Assembly: GCF_008119665.1 (NCBI RefSeq)
Contig: NZ_CP043046.1
Coordinates: forward strand, 1,178,001 to 1,242,000
DNA length: 64,000 nucleotides
DNA from: Pigmentiphaga aceris
GTDB taxonomy: Bacteria > Pseudomonadota > Gammaproteobacteria > Burkholderiales > Burkholderiaceae_B
Reading direction: 5' to 3'
The position numbers and the translations under genes were made by a program. Below the pieces are notes generated by a model. The model saw only the letters and a list, made by a program, of their open reading frames with translations. It searched no databases and was not told the DNA's origin. Positions 25,077-33,806 of the stretch are shown here, piece after piece; positions within the stretch are counted from its first letter, which is position 1, and every line of letters starts with the position of its first letter.

Positions 25077-27077
25077 TCAGGGTATGTGCTTCTCCACCCA
25101 CTGCGCCCAAATGTCTCGGAAGGTTTGCTCCACATCCCGCGCAAACCGCGTCGTATCCATCAAGGCCGAGGCCAGCACCTGTTCTCGCAGCTCACCCGCT
25201 CGCAGACGCCCCAGCGTGGCGCGATCCGCCGCATGCGACACCGCCAGCTGCACAAAATGATCTGCATCGTCGGCAATCCAGTCCGACAGGCCCGCGTTCA
25301 TCAGCAGGGTGTCGGCCATGCGCGACATGAAGCGGCCGCCGCGCAGGCTCAACACTGGCACGCTCATGTACAAGGCTTCCAGGCTGGTCGTGCCCCCGGT
25401 GTAGGGGAAGGGGTCCAATGCGATGTCGACGCGGTTGTAGGCGGCCAGCAAGTCTGCTCTTGGTGACGGGCCTTCCAGGATCAGGCGCTCGGCACCTATG
25501 CCGTATGCAGCATAGCGTGCCAGCGTGTGCTGGATCACCGCCGGTTCCTGGAACTGCGGGTTCTTCATGAACAGCCTGCTGCCGGGCACCGCATGCAGCA
25601 CGCGCGCCCACAGGGCGACCACCACATCGGTCATCTTGGCCGGATTGTTGAAGTTGCCGAAGGTCACGTGGCCCAGCGTGGCCGACGGGGCACCGGTCAG
25701 GGCCACGGCGTTTGCCGGCCGCGACAGATGCACGTAGCTGTCGGGCATGCGCCATATTTTTTCAACCAGGTCAGACGCAGCATGTTCCGGGGCCATGTAG
25801 CGGTCCGAAATCACCCAGTCGATTTCCTGCAGGCCGGTCGTACCCAGATAACCCAGCCAGCTTGCCTGCACCGGCGCGGCCTTCCAGGTAAAGAGCGGCA
25901 ACCGGTGCTGGTCGCTGTGGCCTGACAGGTCAACCAGAATATGAATGCCGTCGTCGTGAATGCGGCGTGCAGCCTGTTCGTCGTCCAGCGCAGCAATGTC
26001 GCACCAGGCGGAAAAGTGCGGTTTCATGCGCTGCGTCAGTTCGTCTTCGCGGATCTGGTTTGCATAGGCAAACAATTCAATGCCGCTTGCCGCCATTGCA
26101 GGGATCACGTCGTCCAGGAAGTACCCGACCGGGTGATTGCGCAAGTCTCCCGACACCAGGCCTACCCGCAGGCGTGCAGGCTGCGCCTCGCAGTGCCAGG
26201 TGGAATAGGCGCGATGGCCGCGCTGCTTGAATTGGACTCGCAGTTGTTCGCCATACTGCGTGGCCTGTGCCAGCAGGCTGGGGCCGTCGCTGTGCGCCGC
26301 GTAATTCAGCAGGAAGAGCAAGCTGCTGCGCACTTCCGTCTGTTCAGGGGCCAGCGTCAACACCTGCTCGTACAGCGCCAGTTGTTCATCGGGCCGACCC
26401 AGGTAGCCCACGACGTTGGCCAGCAGGCGCAGCAGACCAACATGCTGAGGCACATGCACCAACACCTGCCGCACCAAGCGTTCGGCATCCACATAACGGC
26501 CCATGCGCTGCAACAAGGTGGCCTTGGCTTCCAGCAGTTCGACTGGCTGATAGCCGATTTTTTCCAGCGCGTTGATCAGTGCTGCGGCCTCGCCAATCTT
26601 GCCTTGCTGAACCAGGGCGGCGACCAGATTGGCTTTCAGTTCCGGGGCGTCCGGTGCCAGCGCAAGCCCCTTGCGCAGCCAGGTCTCGGCTTCCTGAAAG
26701 CGCCGTGCGTGGTTCAGGTTGCTGCCGATATTGACGAACACACTATGCAGGGTGGGAGCCAGGCGAAGCAGTTCCTGATAGGCCGTGTGCGCGTCGGTAT
26801 GCCGGTGAAGGTGGCTCAGGACCAAGGCGCGCTGGTTCCAGGCATCCAGGTCATCAGGGCGCGCTGCGCAGGCGGCTTCCAGCCAGGGCAGGGCCTCGGC
26901 ATCGCGTCCGGCCATCAGCAACAACTGGCCGACGGGTTGCAGCAGGGCAGGGTGGCGGCCATGCGTGGCAAGCTGGGCTTGCGCCAGTTGCAAGGCTGCG
27001 TCGGTTCCCTGGTGCTGCGCACATTGCCACAGTGCGTCGACGTCGGGTTGCTGCGCTTGATGGGTAGTTTGATTCAC
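25077..27077 (-). CDS. TPR-containing GT41 (OGT/SPINDLY-like) glycosyltransferase
   Basis: This 666-residue cytoplasmic enzyme has TPR-like helices at about 10-275 (for example [22 protein letters not shown]). The C-terminal half is a GT41 catalytic region. [11 protein letters not shown] carries His315, equivalent to the OGT active-site His, and [12 protein letters not shown] and [15 protein letters not shown] match the OGT core. [12 protein letters not shown] carries Lys481, equivalent to the UDP-contacting Lys, and [15 protein letters not shown] closes the nucleotide pocket. GT41 enzymes glycosylate Ser/Thr, or Asn in HMW1C types, of proteins using UDP-sugars. It overlaps the UDP-xylose-synthase gene by ATGA, so sugar donor and transferase are made together. 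Flanking RTX-like proteins are candidate acceptors (inference). Confidence 0.92.
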   Translation of the reverse strand: MNQTTHQAQQPDVDALWQCAQHQGTDAALQLAQAQLATHGRHPALLQPVGQLLLMAGRDAEALPWLEAACAARPDDLDAWNQRALVLSHLHRHTDAHTAYQELLRLAPTLHSVFVNIGSNLNHARRFQEAETWLRKGLALAPDAPELKANLVAALVQQGKIGEAAALINALEKIGYQPVELLEAKATLLQRMGRYVDAERLVRQVLVHVPQHVGLLRLLANVVGYLGRPDEQLALYEQVLTLAPEQTEVRSSLLFLLNYAAHSDGPSLLAQATQYGEQLRVQFKQRGHRAYSTWHCEAQPARLRVGLVSGDLRNHPVGYFLDDVIPAMAASGIELFAYANQIREDELTQRMKPHFSAWCDIAALDDEQAARRIHDDGIHILVDLSGHSDQHRLPLFTWKAAPVQASWLGYLGTTGLQEIDWVISDRYMAPEHAASDLVEKIWRMPDSYVHLSRPANAVALTGAPSATLGHVTFGNFNNPAKMTDVVVALWARVLHAVPGSRLFMKNPQFQEPAVIQHTLARYAAYGIGAERLILEGPSPRADLLAAYNRVDIALDPFPYTGGTTSLEALYMSVPVLSLRGGRFMSRMADTLLMNAGLSDWIADDADHFVQLAVSHAADRATLGRLRAGELREQVLASALMDTTRFARDVEQTFRDIWAQWVEKHIP

Positions 27078-28012
27078 GAGTTCAAGACCTTGCGGAAATA
27101 CGCGATGGTTTCTTTCAAGCCGTCTTCCAGACTGACCTTGGGTTCCCAGGCCAGGGCAGACTTGGCTTTGCTGATGTCAGGTTGACGCTGCGCCGGGTCA
27201 TCCTGGGGCAAGGGATGCATGATCAGCCCGCTGCGTGAATCGGTCAGGCGCAATACGGTCTCTGCCAATTCGCGGATGGTGAATTCACTTGGGTTACCCA
27301 AGTTGATCGGCCCGATCTCGGCATCTTGATCCATCATCTTGATCAAACCTTCGATCAAATCATCGACATAACAAAATGCACGGCTTTGGCTGCCGTCGCC
27401 ATACAAGGTGATCGGTTCACCCTTCAAGGCCTGCACAATGAAATTGCTGACCACGCGCCCATCGTTGGGATGCATGCGCGGGCCGTAGGTATTGAATATG
27501 CGCGCGACCCGAATATCGACGCCGGCCTGCTGGTGATAATCGAAAAATAAGGTTTCGGCGCAACGCTTGCCCTCGTCATAACACGCACGCGGGCCAATGG
27601 GGTTCACATTGCCCCAATACCCTTCCGGTTGCGGATGCACTTGCGGATCGCCATACACCTCACTGGTGGACGCCTGCAGAATGCGCGCGTGTCGCCGCTT
27701 GGCCAGCCCCAGCATATTGATGGCACCGACGACCGAGGTCTTGGTCGTGGCGATCGGGTCGTTCTGATAATGAATTGGGCTGGCAGGGCAGGCCAGGTTG
27801 AAGATGCGATCCACTTCCACATACAGCGGCATGCACACATCGTGGCGAATCAGCTCGAAGCGCTTGTGGTCCAACAGGTGCCGGATGTTGTCCTTGGCAC
27901 CGGTGTAGAAGTTGTCCAGGCACAGCACTTCGTAGCCGTCGGCGATCAGGCGGTCGCACAGGTGCGAGCCCAGGAAACCGGCGCCGCCGGTGACCAATGT
28001 CGTTGGTGTCAT
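27074..28012 (-). CDS. uxs: UDP-glucuronate decarboxylase (UDP-xylose synthase)-like
   Basis: A 312-residue short-chain dehydrogenase of the UXS type. It has an NAD-binding [13 protein letters not shown] (8-20), the UXS hallmark [12 protein letters not shown], catalytic STSEVYGDP and YDEGKR, and [18 protein letters not shown]. It should convert UDP-glucuronate to UDP-xylose in the cytoplasm. I used the ATG at [10 protein letters not shown]; the 14-codon upstream extension has no support. It is the first gene of a two-gene operon whose second gene (GT41) overlaps its stop by four bases. UDP-xylose could therefore be the donor for the GT41 enzyme, or feed envelope polysaccharide. Confidence 0.9.
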   Translation of the reverse strand: MTPTTLVTGGAGFLGSHLCDRLIADGYEVLCLDNFYTGAKDNIRHLLDHKRFELIRHDVCMPLYVEVDRIFNLACPASPIHYQNDPIATTKTSVVGAINMLGLAKRRHARILQASTSEVYGDPQVHPQPEGYWGNVNPIGPRACYDEGKRCAETLFFDYHQQAGVDIRVARIFNTYGPRMHPNDGRVVSNFIVQALKGEPITLYGDGSQSRAFCYVDDLIEGLIKMMDQDAEIGPINLGNPSEFTIRELAETVLRLTDSRSGLIMHPLPQDDPAQRQPDISKAKSALAWEPKVSLEDGLKETIAYFRKVLNS

Positions 28013-28160
28013 TGCAGTCTCAGTCCGCGGTCGGGAAAGCCACCTCCGGGGCATGCCGGATAGTCGTCGCGGTGAACGACCGGCACCGGTACGGGCGCAC
28101 GGACTCTAGCATTGAAGTTGGCTGTCTAGCGAGGGTGAGGCGTGTCTTGGCAACAGCGTA

Positions 28161-28203
28161 TTAAACAAAGGGCCGGATCTGAGGCAGTCGCCAGATCCGG
28201 CCC
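28161..28203 (-). terminator. Terminator of RTX-like gene 4
   Basis: A perfect 12-bp stem, GGGCCGGATCTG/CAGATCCGGCCC, is followed on the minus strand by TTTGTTTAA. It lies between RTX-like gene 4 and the UXS gene. The remaining gap to 28012 must hold the UXS promoter, but no clear box was seen. Confidence 0.85.
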
Positions 28204-28260
28204 TCGACGCCATTGTCGGGCTCAGCACGCAAGCCCTTGATGGGTCATCTTCCTACGCGT

Positions 28261-30204
28261 TCATACGGGCAGATATGCGACTTGCCCCTGCATGTCCGTC
28301 GCCACGATCCCGGCCAGCGAGACGCCCTCGAGCTTGATGACGTTGGTGTAGCCCGCCGTCTGGAAGTCGGTCACCAGGTAGGCGTCCGTGCCGAATTGGC
28401 CGACGTAGTACAGCGTGGTGCCCGACAGTGCTGCCGTTGCCTCGACCAGCAGGGCTTCGAGCGAGGTCGAGATGGTGCTGGCCTTCTTGAAAGTGTCTTC
28501 TGAAGCAAGGTAAGCGGTGTTATTGCTTTGCACCTCGATCTTGTCTTCGCCCGTCTTGAAGTCCGTGATGACTGCCGTCACCTTGCCCGCCGTCGTTCCC
28601 ACGATTTCCGTCCGGAATACATAGGTGTCGGTACCAGCACCACCAGTCAGTGTGGTGACCGAGCCGCCCTCACCGTTTACCGCGTGCGTGACCGCGTTCA
28701 TCACAAATGTATCGTCGCCGTCACCGCCATAGATACGAGCGCCTTCGACTGCACCCTGGGTCAGGTAGATGGTGTCGTCACCGGCTCCCAGATTCACCAC
28801 GGCAGTGGCCGACAACGCGCCGTCCAGATAGACGTAGTCATTACCTGCGCCGGTGTTCAAGGACACGATGCTGGCGGCATTCGCTTCGATGTCGTCCTGT
28901 CCTGCCCCGGTGGAAATGGTCAGGCTGGAAGCGGTCTGGTTGTTGCTGGAGAAGTTGACGCCGCCATCGCCGGCGGTGAACGTGGTCAGCGCCGTCAGTG
29001 AATCGCCGCCGAACGAAACCGAGCCTGAGCCCGACACGGTGATGGTTTGGATGGCGGCGACATCGGTCTCCGACAACACCAGTCGATTCGTGCCGGTGGC
29101 AGCAACGCTCACCTCCGTGACGGCCGGGCTGTCCGCACCGTCGATAATCCGCACAGATGAATCGGTGGTGACGATGTTGTGCTTGGTGTACGTGGCGTTG
29201 TAGCCCAGGCTGATGCTTGTTTCCGAGGGAATAAGGAGCAACGCCATTCTGTCGACGGATGGGTTCGTACCGACGTTGTTCAGGTTCAGTGACAACTCCG
29301 TCGCGGTGCCGCCGTTGAATGATACGTTGGCAGTCTGGTTCGCCACGGACAAGGCTGCGTCGCCCACATTGTTGATGGTCACGTCGTAGTCGCTGTTGGC
29401 GACGTTGATGTGGGTGACCCCCGACGCTCTTTCGAGGTTCAGATAGCTGTAACCGAGCGAGCGGACATTCACGGTTTCAATGTTGCGCAGCGTCGGTGAG
29501 GGGTACGTGCAGCTGGCCAATTCGACATTCAGCGTGTCTTTGCCCTCGCCGCCGTCCAGGATGTCTCCGGTGTTCAAGGTGATGAGCCCGTTGGCAAGCG
29601 GCGCGTTGAATGTGTCGTTGCCCGCGCCGCCGTTCAGCGTTTCGTCCGCGGTCGTCAAGTCGAATACCTTCCCGGCCGGCTGGGTCGGAGCAGGTGTAGT
29701 CACCGGGATCAGCGCCTGCTTGGCGGCGTTTATGTCGTTGCTGTTGGATTCCAGGAACTTGGTGGCGGCGACATTCTTGGTGCCGAAGGTGCCGCGATCC
29801 TTGACCGTCTCGGCATATTGCGCGTCGCTCAGGTCGGCGGGCTTTTCCGGAAGCGGGGTGGTGACGATCTCGATAATCTTCGATACCAGCAGCGCCTTGG
29901 CGGCGGGCGACTCCGGGCCGCCGGCGGCGTCCAATTCCCTGGTCCAGAACTCCAGCCCGTCTGCATCGGGTGCCCGACCGAACACGGATTGGTAGAACGC
30001 CGTCACGAACTGCTCGGCATTTTGCGAGGTCGGGTAGATCGTGGCCGCCTCGGTGCTACGGACAAAATCGACCGAGATGTCGTCAAGCGTGGCGCCGCGG
30101 TCCAGCGCGCTCGTCCAGAACGCGAAACCCTCGGCATCAGGGGCACGGTTGAACAATGCAATGTACAAGTTGACTAGCGCTGCTTGCTGGGCGGGAGTTG
30201 CCAT
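28261..30204 (-). CDS. RTX-like beta-repeat protein 4 with N-terminal DUF4214
   Basis: 647 residues, the shortest of the four paralogs. DUF4214 repeats (LYIALFNRAPDAEGFAFW, QSVFGRAPDADGLEFW) lie at about 10-175. One beta-module follows (SPTLRNIETVNV, ASGVTHINV, VGDAALSVANQTAN, TATELSLNL, VSVAATGTNRLVLS). Calcium-binding repeats read GGAGNDTF, LDGGEGKD, STGAGQDDI, NTGAGNDYV, GAGDDTI and GDGDDTF. The C-terminal block (YYVGQFGTDAYLVTDFQTAG) is shared with genes 2 and 3. It lies upstream of the UXS/GT41 operon on the same strand but has its own terminator. A calcium-dependent extracellular protein is predicted. Confidence 0.85.
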   Translation of the reverse strand: MATPAQQAALVNLYIALFNRAPDAEGFAFWTSALDRGATLDDISVDFVRSTEAATIYPTSQNAEQFVTAFYQSVFGRAPDADGLEFWTRELDAAGGPESPAAKALLVSKIIEIVTTPLPEKPADLSDAQYAETVKDRGTFGTKNVAATKFLESNSNDINAAKQALIPVTTPAPTQPAGKVFDLTTADETLNGGAGNDTFNAPLANGLITLNTGDILDGGEGKDTLNVELASCTYPSPTLRNIETVNVRSLGYSYLNLERASGVTHINVANSDYDVTINNVGDAALSVANQTANVSFNGGTATELSLNLNNVGTNPSVDRMALLLIPSETSISLGYNATYTKHNIVTTDSSVRIIDGADSPAVTEVSVAATGTNRLVLSETDVAAIQTITVSGSGSVSFGGDSLTALTTFTAGDGGVNFSSNNQTASSLTISTGAGQDDIEANAASIVSLNTGAGNDYVYLDGALSATAVVNLGAGDDTIYLTQGAVEGARIYGGDGDDTFVMNAVTHAVNGEGGSVTTLTGGAGTDTYVFRTEIVGTTAGKVTAVITDFKTGEDKIEVQSNNTAYLASEDTFKKASTISTSLEALLVEATAALSGTTLYYVGQFGTDAYLVTDFQTAGYTNVIKLEGVSLAGIVATDMQGQVAYLPV

Positions 30205-30656
30205 GTGTAGAGTTCCGATGTGACGATCGAGAGGCTCGTGTCAGCACGAGCGGGATGGGTGGATGCGAATATATGCGCGTTGACGGCTCATCCGTGTGAT
30301 GGCTGTCACAGTCGGTGCCAGAGTTGGGCGAATAATACAAATGAATGAGGTGTTGGCTGATTATTCAGGAGGGCCGTCAAATAAAGATGCAGACATGGAA
30401 TGACCAGGCTGGCATAGTGCTGGCCCCTGATTGGAATCAAGGGAAAAATCGTGCGCTCTTGTCCATCTGTATACTAATAAATCAATATTTTTCTATGTTT
30501 ATCAATATATTTGGCAGGGTTTTCCCAGCCCTTGCCGTGATGGTCTTGGCGTGAGCACGGTGCAGAACTTTCTGATGGAATGCGAAGAGAAATTAATCCC
30601 TTGACTATGCCAAGGGTTATGGGCAGGAAATAGGCTTGGATTTCCGTGTCAGCATT
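30205..30656. other. AT-richer intergenic region upstream of RTX-like gene 4
   Basis: About 450 bp without a convincing gene. It is clearly richer in A and T than its surroundings. A perfect hairpin (CTCGTG-TCAG-CACGAG, 30235-30250) lies 30 nt upstream of the gene 4 ATG. The rest presumably contains the gene 4 promoter. A 69-codon plus-strand frame at 30345 lacks a ribosome site and family features. Confidence 0.6.
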
Positions 30657-30682
30657 AAAAAAACCACCCGAAGGTGGTTTTT
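30657..30682. terminator. Terminator of ybbN
   Basis: ACCACC-CGAA-GGTGGT is a compact tetraloop hairpin with an A-run and a T-run on either side. It lies about 50 nt past the ybbN stop on the minus strand. Confidence 0.9.
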
Positions 30683-30728
30683 GTCGATGAGGCCGTGTTG
30701 CAGCACGCAGTCTGGGCTGCCGCAATGC

Positions 30729-31571
30729 TCAGTTCAAAATTGTCGACAACTTCCGTCGTGTCTGCGACACCAGCTCCGGCTGCGCCGAGGCCTGACCAAA
30801 CACTGCAACCAAAGTCTTGCGGCCAATATCGTCTTCAAACGTCCGGTCGCGGCGCACGATTTCCAGCAGTTCTTCCATAGCACCCGCCCACGCACGGCGA
30901 GCAATGCGCAGGTTCGCCAATTCCAAGCGCGCTTGCAGATTCGCCGGGTCTTGTTCAATGCGCGCCACCAATGCATCTTCTTCCGGCAACTCCAGCGCCT
31001 TGGCGCGCGCAGCCAGAATGGTGGCCAGCGAGGCATGACGCGGGTCGGCCTGGCCGACCGGGGTAATGCGGTCGAACTGGGCTTGGGCGTCTTCGCTGCG
31101 ATCAGTGGAAATCAGCACTTCCACATAGTCGAAACGGGCGTCGTCAAATTTCGGGTCCAGCACCAGCGCGGCCTTCAGGTGTTTCTCGGCGGTTTCCAGG
31201 TCACCCGCCTGGCGCGCCTGCAAGGCGGCGTTATAGGCTTCTTCGATCGGGCTGGGCAATTGGCGTTCGATGAATTCGCGGGCTTGCGCGTCATTGACCG
31301 CGCCGCTCAGCGAATCCACAGGCTGGGTGTTCACGAAGGCGATCACGAAGGGCAGGCTGCGCAGCTGGAAGTGCTGGACCAGTTCCGGGTTGTTGTCGGC
31401 GTCGACGCGGGTCAGCTTGAAGCGGCCCTGGTGTTCGCGCTCCAGCTTGGCGAAGCTTTGTGCAAGTTGCTGGCAGGCGGCCGAGCGGGCCGACCAGAAC
31501 TGGACGATGACCGGCAATTCGCGTGAGGCCAGAAGGACTTCGCGTTCGAAATTGGCTAGGGTGACGTCCAT
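30729..31571 (-). CDS. ybbN: YbbN/CnoX-like thioredoxin-fold co-chaperone
   Basis: 280 residues: a thioredoxin-like domain (about 1-105) in which the usual WCxxC is WSARSAAC, followed by TPR helices (about 108-275). A non-redox SxxC in the same place is known for E. coli YbbN (CnoX), a holdase that works with GroEL and DnaK and protects proteins from hypochlorite. The ATG at MDVTLANFE follows AAAGGA; the long upstream open frame runs through the CRISPR relic and is not coding. Divergent from purE. Confidence 0.9.
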   Translation of the reverse strand: MDVTLANFEREVLLASRELPVIVQFWSARSAACQQLAQSFAKLEREHQGRFKLTRVDADNNPELVQHFQLRSLPFVIAFVNTQPVDSLSGAVNDAQAREFIERQLPSPIEEAYNAALQARQAGDLETAEKHLKAALVLDPKFDDARFDYVEVLISTDRSEDAQAQFDRITPVGQADPRHASLATILAARAKALELPEEDALVARIEQDPANLQARLELANLRIARRAWAGAMEELLEIVRRDRTFEDDIGRKTLVAVFGQASAQPELVSQTRRKLSTILN

Positions 31572-31745
31572 GTGGCGGAATTCCTTTGAGTTCGTTGTAA
31601 GCGTGGGCCAGGCAGACGGCCAAACTTCAGGGGTGGGGACGTCCGGGCCGGTTTCAAGCGATTGTCGTACAGGCTGGCCGCCTTGTGTGGCGCATCGTTC
31701 ACGGAGGAACCCGCCAAGGCAGGTAAAATGCCCGGTTTTCCAGCG

Positions 31746-31833
31746 GTGTTCCCCGTGTGCATGGGGATGAACCCTGGCCAACGCGACGCCCTTGGCGGCC
31801 ATGCGACCCGCCCCGCGCACGCGGGGTTCGCTG
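31746..31833. CRISPR. Two-repeat type I-E CRISPR relic (no cas genes)
   Basis: A 28-nt unit at 31746-31773 begins GTGTTCCCC and ends GGGGATGAACC around the stem CCCCGTG/CATGGGG. This is the layout of type I-E repeats. After a 32-nt spacer (31774-31805) a second stem, CCCCGCGCACGCGGGG (31811-31826), appears at a 60-nt period. Its core matches I-E repeats but its outer ends are decayed. The minus-strand translation HPHAHGEHR is the kind of false peptide that such repeats produce. The unit lies in the purE leader. No further repeat could be aligned convincingly at 31685, and no cas gene is in the window. Confidence 0.8.
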
Positions 31834-31900
31834 CCGACCCGAGACGACGGGAGCTTTCCCACGTCGCTTTCGCACTTATTTCTGACTGAGCCTGCCTGTC

Positions 31901-32443
31901 ATGACCCGTTCCAGCCCGACCGACTCATCCTCCACGCCCGCGCCGCTCGTCGGCATCGTCATGGGCTCGTCCAGCGACTGGGAGGTGATGCGGCAAGCGG
32001 TCGATATCCTGACCGAGTTCGGCATTCCCTTCGAAGCCCAGGTGGTATCCGCCCACCGCATGCCGATCGACATGGTCGAGTACGGTGGCGCAGCGGCTGG
32101 CCGTGGCCTGCGCGCGATCATCGCGGGTGCGGGTGGCGCGGCCCACTTGCCGGGCATGTTGGCGGCGCTGACGCGCCTGCCGGTGTTCGGTGTGCCGGTG
32201 CCGTCCAAGTACCTGCGTGGCGAAGACTCGCTGCTGTCCATCGTGCAGATGCCCAAGGGCGTGCCGGTGGCGACCTTCGCCATTGGTGAAGCCGGTGCTG
32301 CGAACGCAGCGCTGCATGTGGTGGCCAACCTGGCTGTGACCGATGCCGCGCTGGCCGACAAGCTGGATGCCTTCCGCGCTCGCCAGACCGAAGTTGCTCG
32401 CGCCATGGTGTTGCCGGTGAACGCCCCGGGAGCACAGGCATGA
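31901..32443 (+). CDS. purE: N5-carboxyaminoimidazole ribonucleotide mutase
   Basis: A 180-residue class I PurE, which converts N5-CAIR to CAIR in purine synthesis. Family motifs are [10 protein letters not shown] (18-27), the active-site [22 protein letters not shown] and [20 protein letters not shown]. About 15 Ser/Thr/Pro-rich residues precede the conserved core. Its stop overlaps the purK start (ATGA), the usual purEK coupling. The upstream leader is long (over 300 bp to the divergent ybbN gene) and holds the CRISPR relic. I see no purine riboswitch. Confidence 0.96.
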   Translation: MTRSSPTDSSSTPAPLVGIVMGSSSDWEVMRQAVDILTEFGIPFEAQVVSAHRMPIDMVEYGGAAAGRGLRAIIAGAGGAAHLPGMLAALTRLPVFGVPVPSKYLRGEDSLLSIVQMPKGVPVATFAIGEAGAANAALHVVANLAVTDAALADKLDAFRARQTEVARAMVLPVNAPGAQA

Positions 32444-33618
32444 GCGCGGACCGTACCGCACTGACGCCGCTGCCCCCGGGTTCCTGGCTGGGCATGCTGG
32501 GCGGTGGTCAGTTGGGCCGCATGTTCACGGTCGCAGCACAGACGCTGGGTTATCGCGTAGCGGTGCTGGACCCTGCCGAACGCTGCCCGGCTGGCGATAC
32601 GGCCGACCTGCACATCCGCGCGGCTTACGACGACGCGGCTGGCCTTGACCAGTTGGCCGAGCGTTGCGCGGCCATCACCACGGAATTCGAGAATGTCCCC
32701 GCCGACAGCCTGCGCCGTCTGGCCCGTGATCGTCGTGTCAGCCCGGTGGCCGACGCCGTGGCGATTGCACAGGACCGTATCGTTGAAAAGCGTTTCATCT
32801 CATCCTTGGGTGTGCCTGTCGCCCCCTACGTGGCGGTGCTGGCCGAGCAAGACCTGGCCGATGCACCCGATGATCTGTTCCCCGGCATTCTGAAAGCGGC
32901 TCGCCTGGGTTACGACGGCAAGGGCCAGGCCCGTGTGTCCTCGCGCGAGGAAGCCCGCGCGGCTTTCCACGCGTTCGGCAATGTGCCGTGTGTACTGGAA
33001 GCGCGCCTGCCGCTGGCATTCGAAGTGTCGGTGGTGGTGGCACGTGGTGCTGACGGCCAGTCGGTGGCTTATCCGCTGTCGGAAAACGTGCACCGCGACG
33101 GCATTCTTGCCATCTCCACCGTGCCGTCGCGCCAGGCCAGCGATGAACTGGCCGAGCGCGCCACTGCTGCCGCCATTGGTGTGGCCGATGGCCTGAAGTA
33201 CGTGGGCGTGATGTGTGTGGAGTTCTTCGTGCTCGACGGCGACCGCTTGGTCGTCAACGAGATCGCACCGCGCCCGCACAACAGCGGCCACTACAGCATC
33301 AACGCCTGCGTTACCAGCCAGTTCGAACAGCAGGTGCGTGCGCTGGCTGGCCTGCCGCTGGGCGACACTGCCATGCTGGCCCCGGCTGTCATGCTGAATA
33401 TTCTGGGTGACATCTGGTTTGACGAAAACGAACGCAGCCGTGAACCCGATTGGTCGGCCGTGTTGGCTGTGCCTTCGGCCAGCCTGCATCTGTACGGCAA
33501 GGAATCGGCGCGGCGCGCACGCAAGATGGGGCACGTGACCTGCGTGGCAGCCGGTGAACTGAGCGTTGACGCGGCCGCTGCCAAGGTTGCTCACGCGTTG
33601 GGCATTGCGTTCCCATGA
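32440..33618 (+). CDS. purK: N5-carboxyaminoimidazole ribonucleotide synthase
   Basis: A 392-residue ATP-grasp enzyme making N5-CAIR from AIR, bicarbonate and ATP, the step before PurE. It has the N-terminal [32 protein letters not shown], the ATP-grasp [12 protein letters not shown], and the late metal-binding [14 protein letters not shown]. Coupled to purE by ATGA overlap and to a 63-codon ORF by another ATGA. Confidence 0.96.
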   Translation: MSADRTALTPLPPGSWLGMLGGGQLGRMFTVAAQTLGYRVAVLDPAERCPAGDTADLHIRAAYDDAAGLDQLAERCAAITTEFENVPADSLRRLARDRRVSPVADAVAIAQDRIVEKRFISSLGVPVAPYVAVLAEQDLADAPDDLFPGILKAARLGYDGKGQARVSSREEARAAFHAFGNVPCVLEARLPLAFEVSVVVARGADGQSVAYPLSENVHRDGILAISTVPSRQASDELAERATAAAIGVADGLKYVGVMCVEFFVLDGDRLVVNEIAPRPHNSGHYSINACVTSQFEQQVRALAGLPLGDTAMLAPAVMLNILGDIWFDENERSREPDWSAVLAVPSASLHLYGKESARRARKMGHVTCVAAGELSVDAAAAKVAHALGIAFP

Positions 33619-33806
33619 ACGCAGCAGCTTGTCCTTGGCGCTTGAGCCTGGTTGGCGCGCACGTGCAACCGATGAAGTGGATGCTGGCGGTGCAATCGGT
33701 GCGTCAGGTTCCTGCCGCCCGTACCGCGTCGTCGGCACGCGCTACGCAGTCTCTGCAGGTGGCGCGTCTGACGCGCCCGGCAGACGGCGTACAGGCGATG
33801 CAATGA
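33615..33806 (+). CDS. Small ORF (63 codons) coupling purK to sua5
   Basis: This frame starts in an ATGA overlap with the purK stop and ends in an ATGA overlap with the sua5 start, filling the 184-bp gap exactly. Neither ATG has a recognisable ribosome site, so reinitiation from the upstream stop is the likely way both are translated. The predicted peptide is basic (many Arg) with no signal peptide, membrane span or known domain. It may be a real small protein, or only a translational bridge. Unrecognised. Confidence 0.5.
   Translation: MNAAACPWRLSLVGAHVQPMKWMLAVQSVRQVPAARTASSARATQSLQVARLTRPADGVQAMQ

Noticed and set aside
16696..30204. Type I secretion genes expected near the RTX-like cluster
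   Set aside because: No ABC exporter, membrane-fusion protein or TolC gene occurs within or beside the cluster; the TolC-like gene at 7.0 kb belongs to the copper operon.
30345..30554. 69-codon plus-strand frame in the AT-rich gap upstream of RTX-like gene 4
   Set aside because: No ribosome-binding site, no recognisable domain, and the C-terminal hydrophobic part is not preceded by a credible signal. AT-rich DNA easily gives such frames.
31685..31711. Possible third, upstream CRISPR repeat
   Set aside because: It begins GTGT and ends GAACC at the expected 60-nt distance, but the central stem CCCC/GGGG is missing, so the match may be chance.
31662..31889. 75-codon frame through the purE leader
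   Set aside because: It translates the CRISPR-like repeats (VFPVCMGMN), a well-known source of false peptides.
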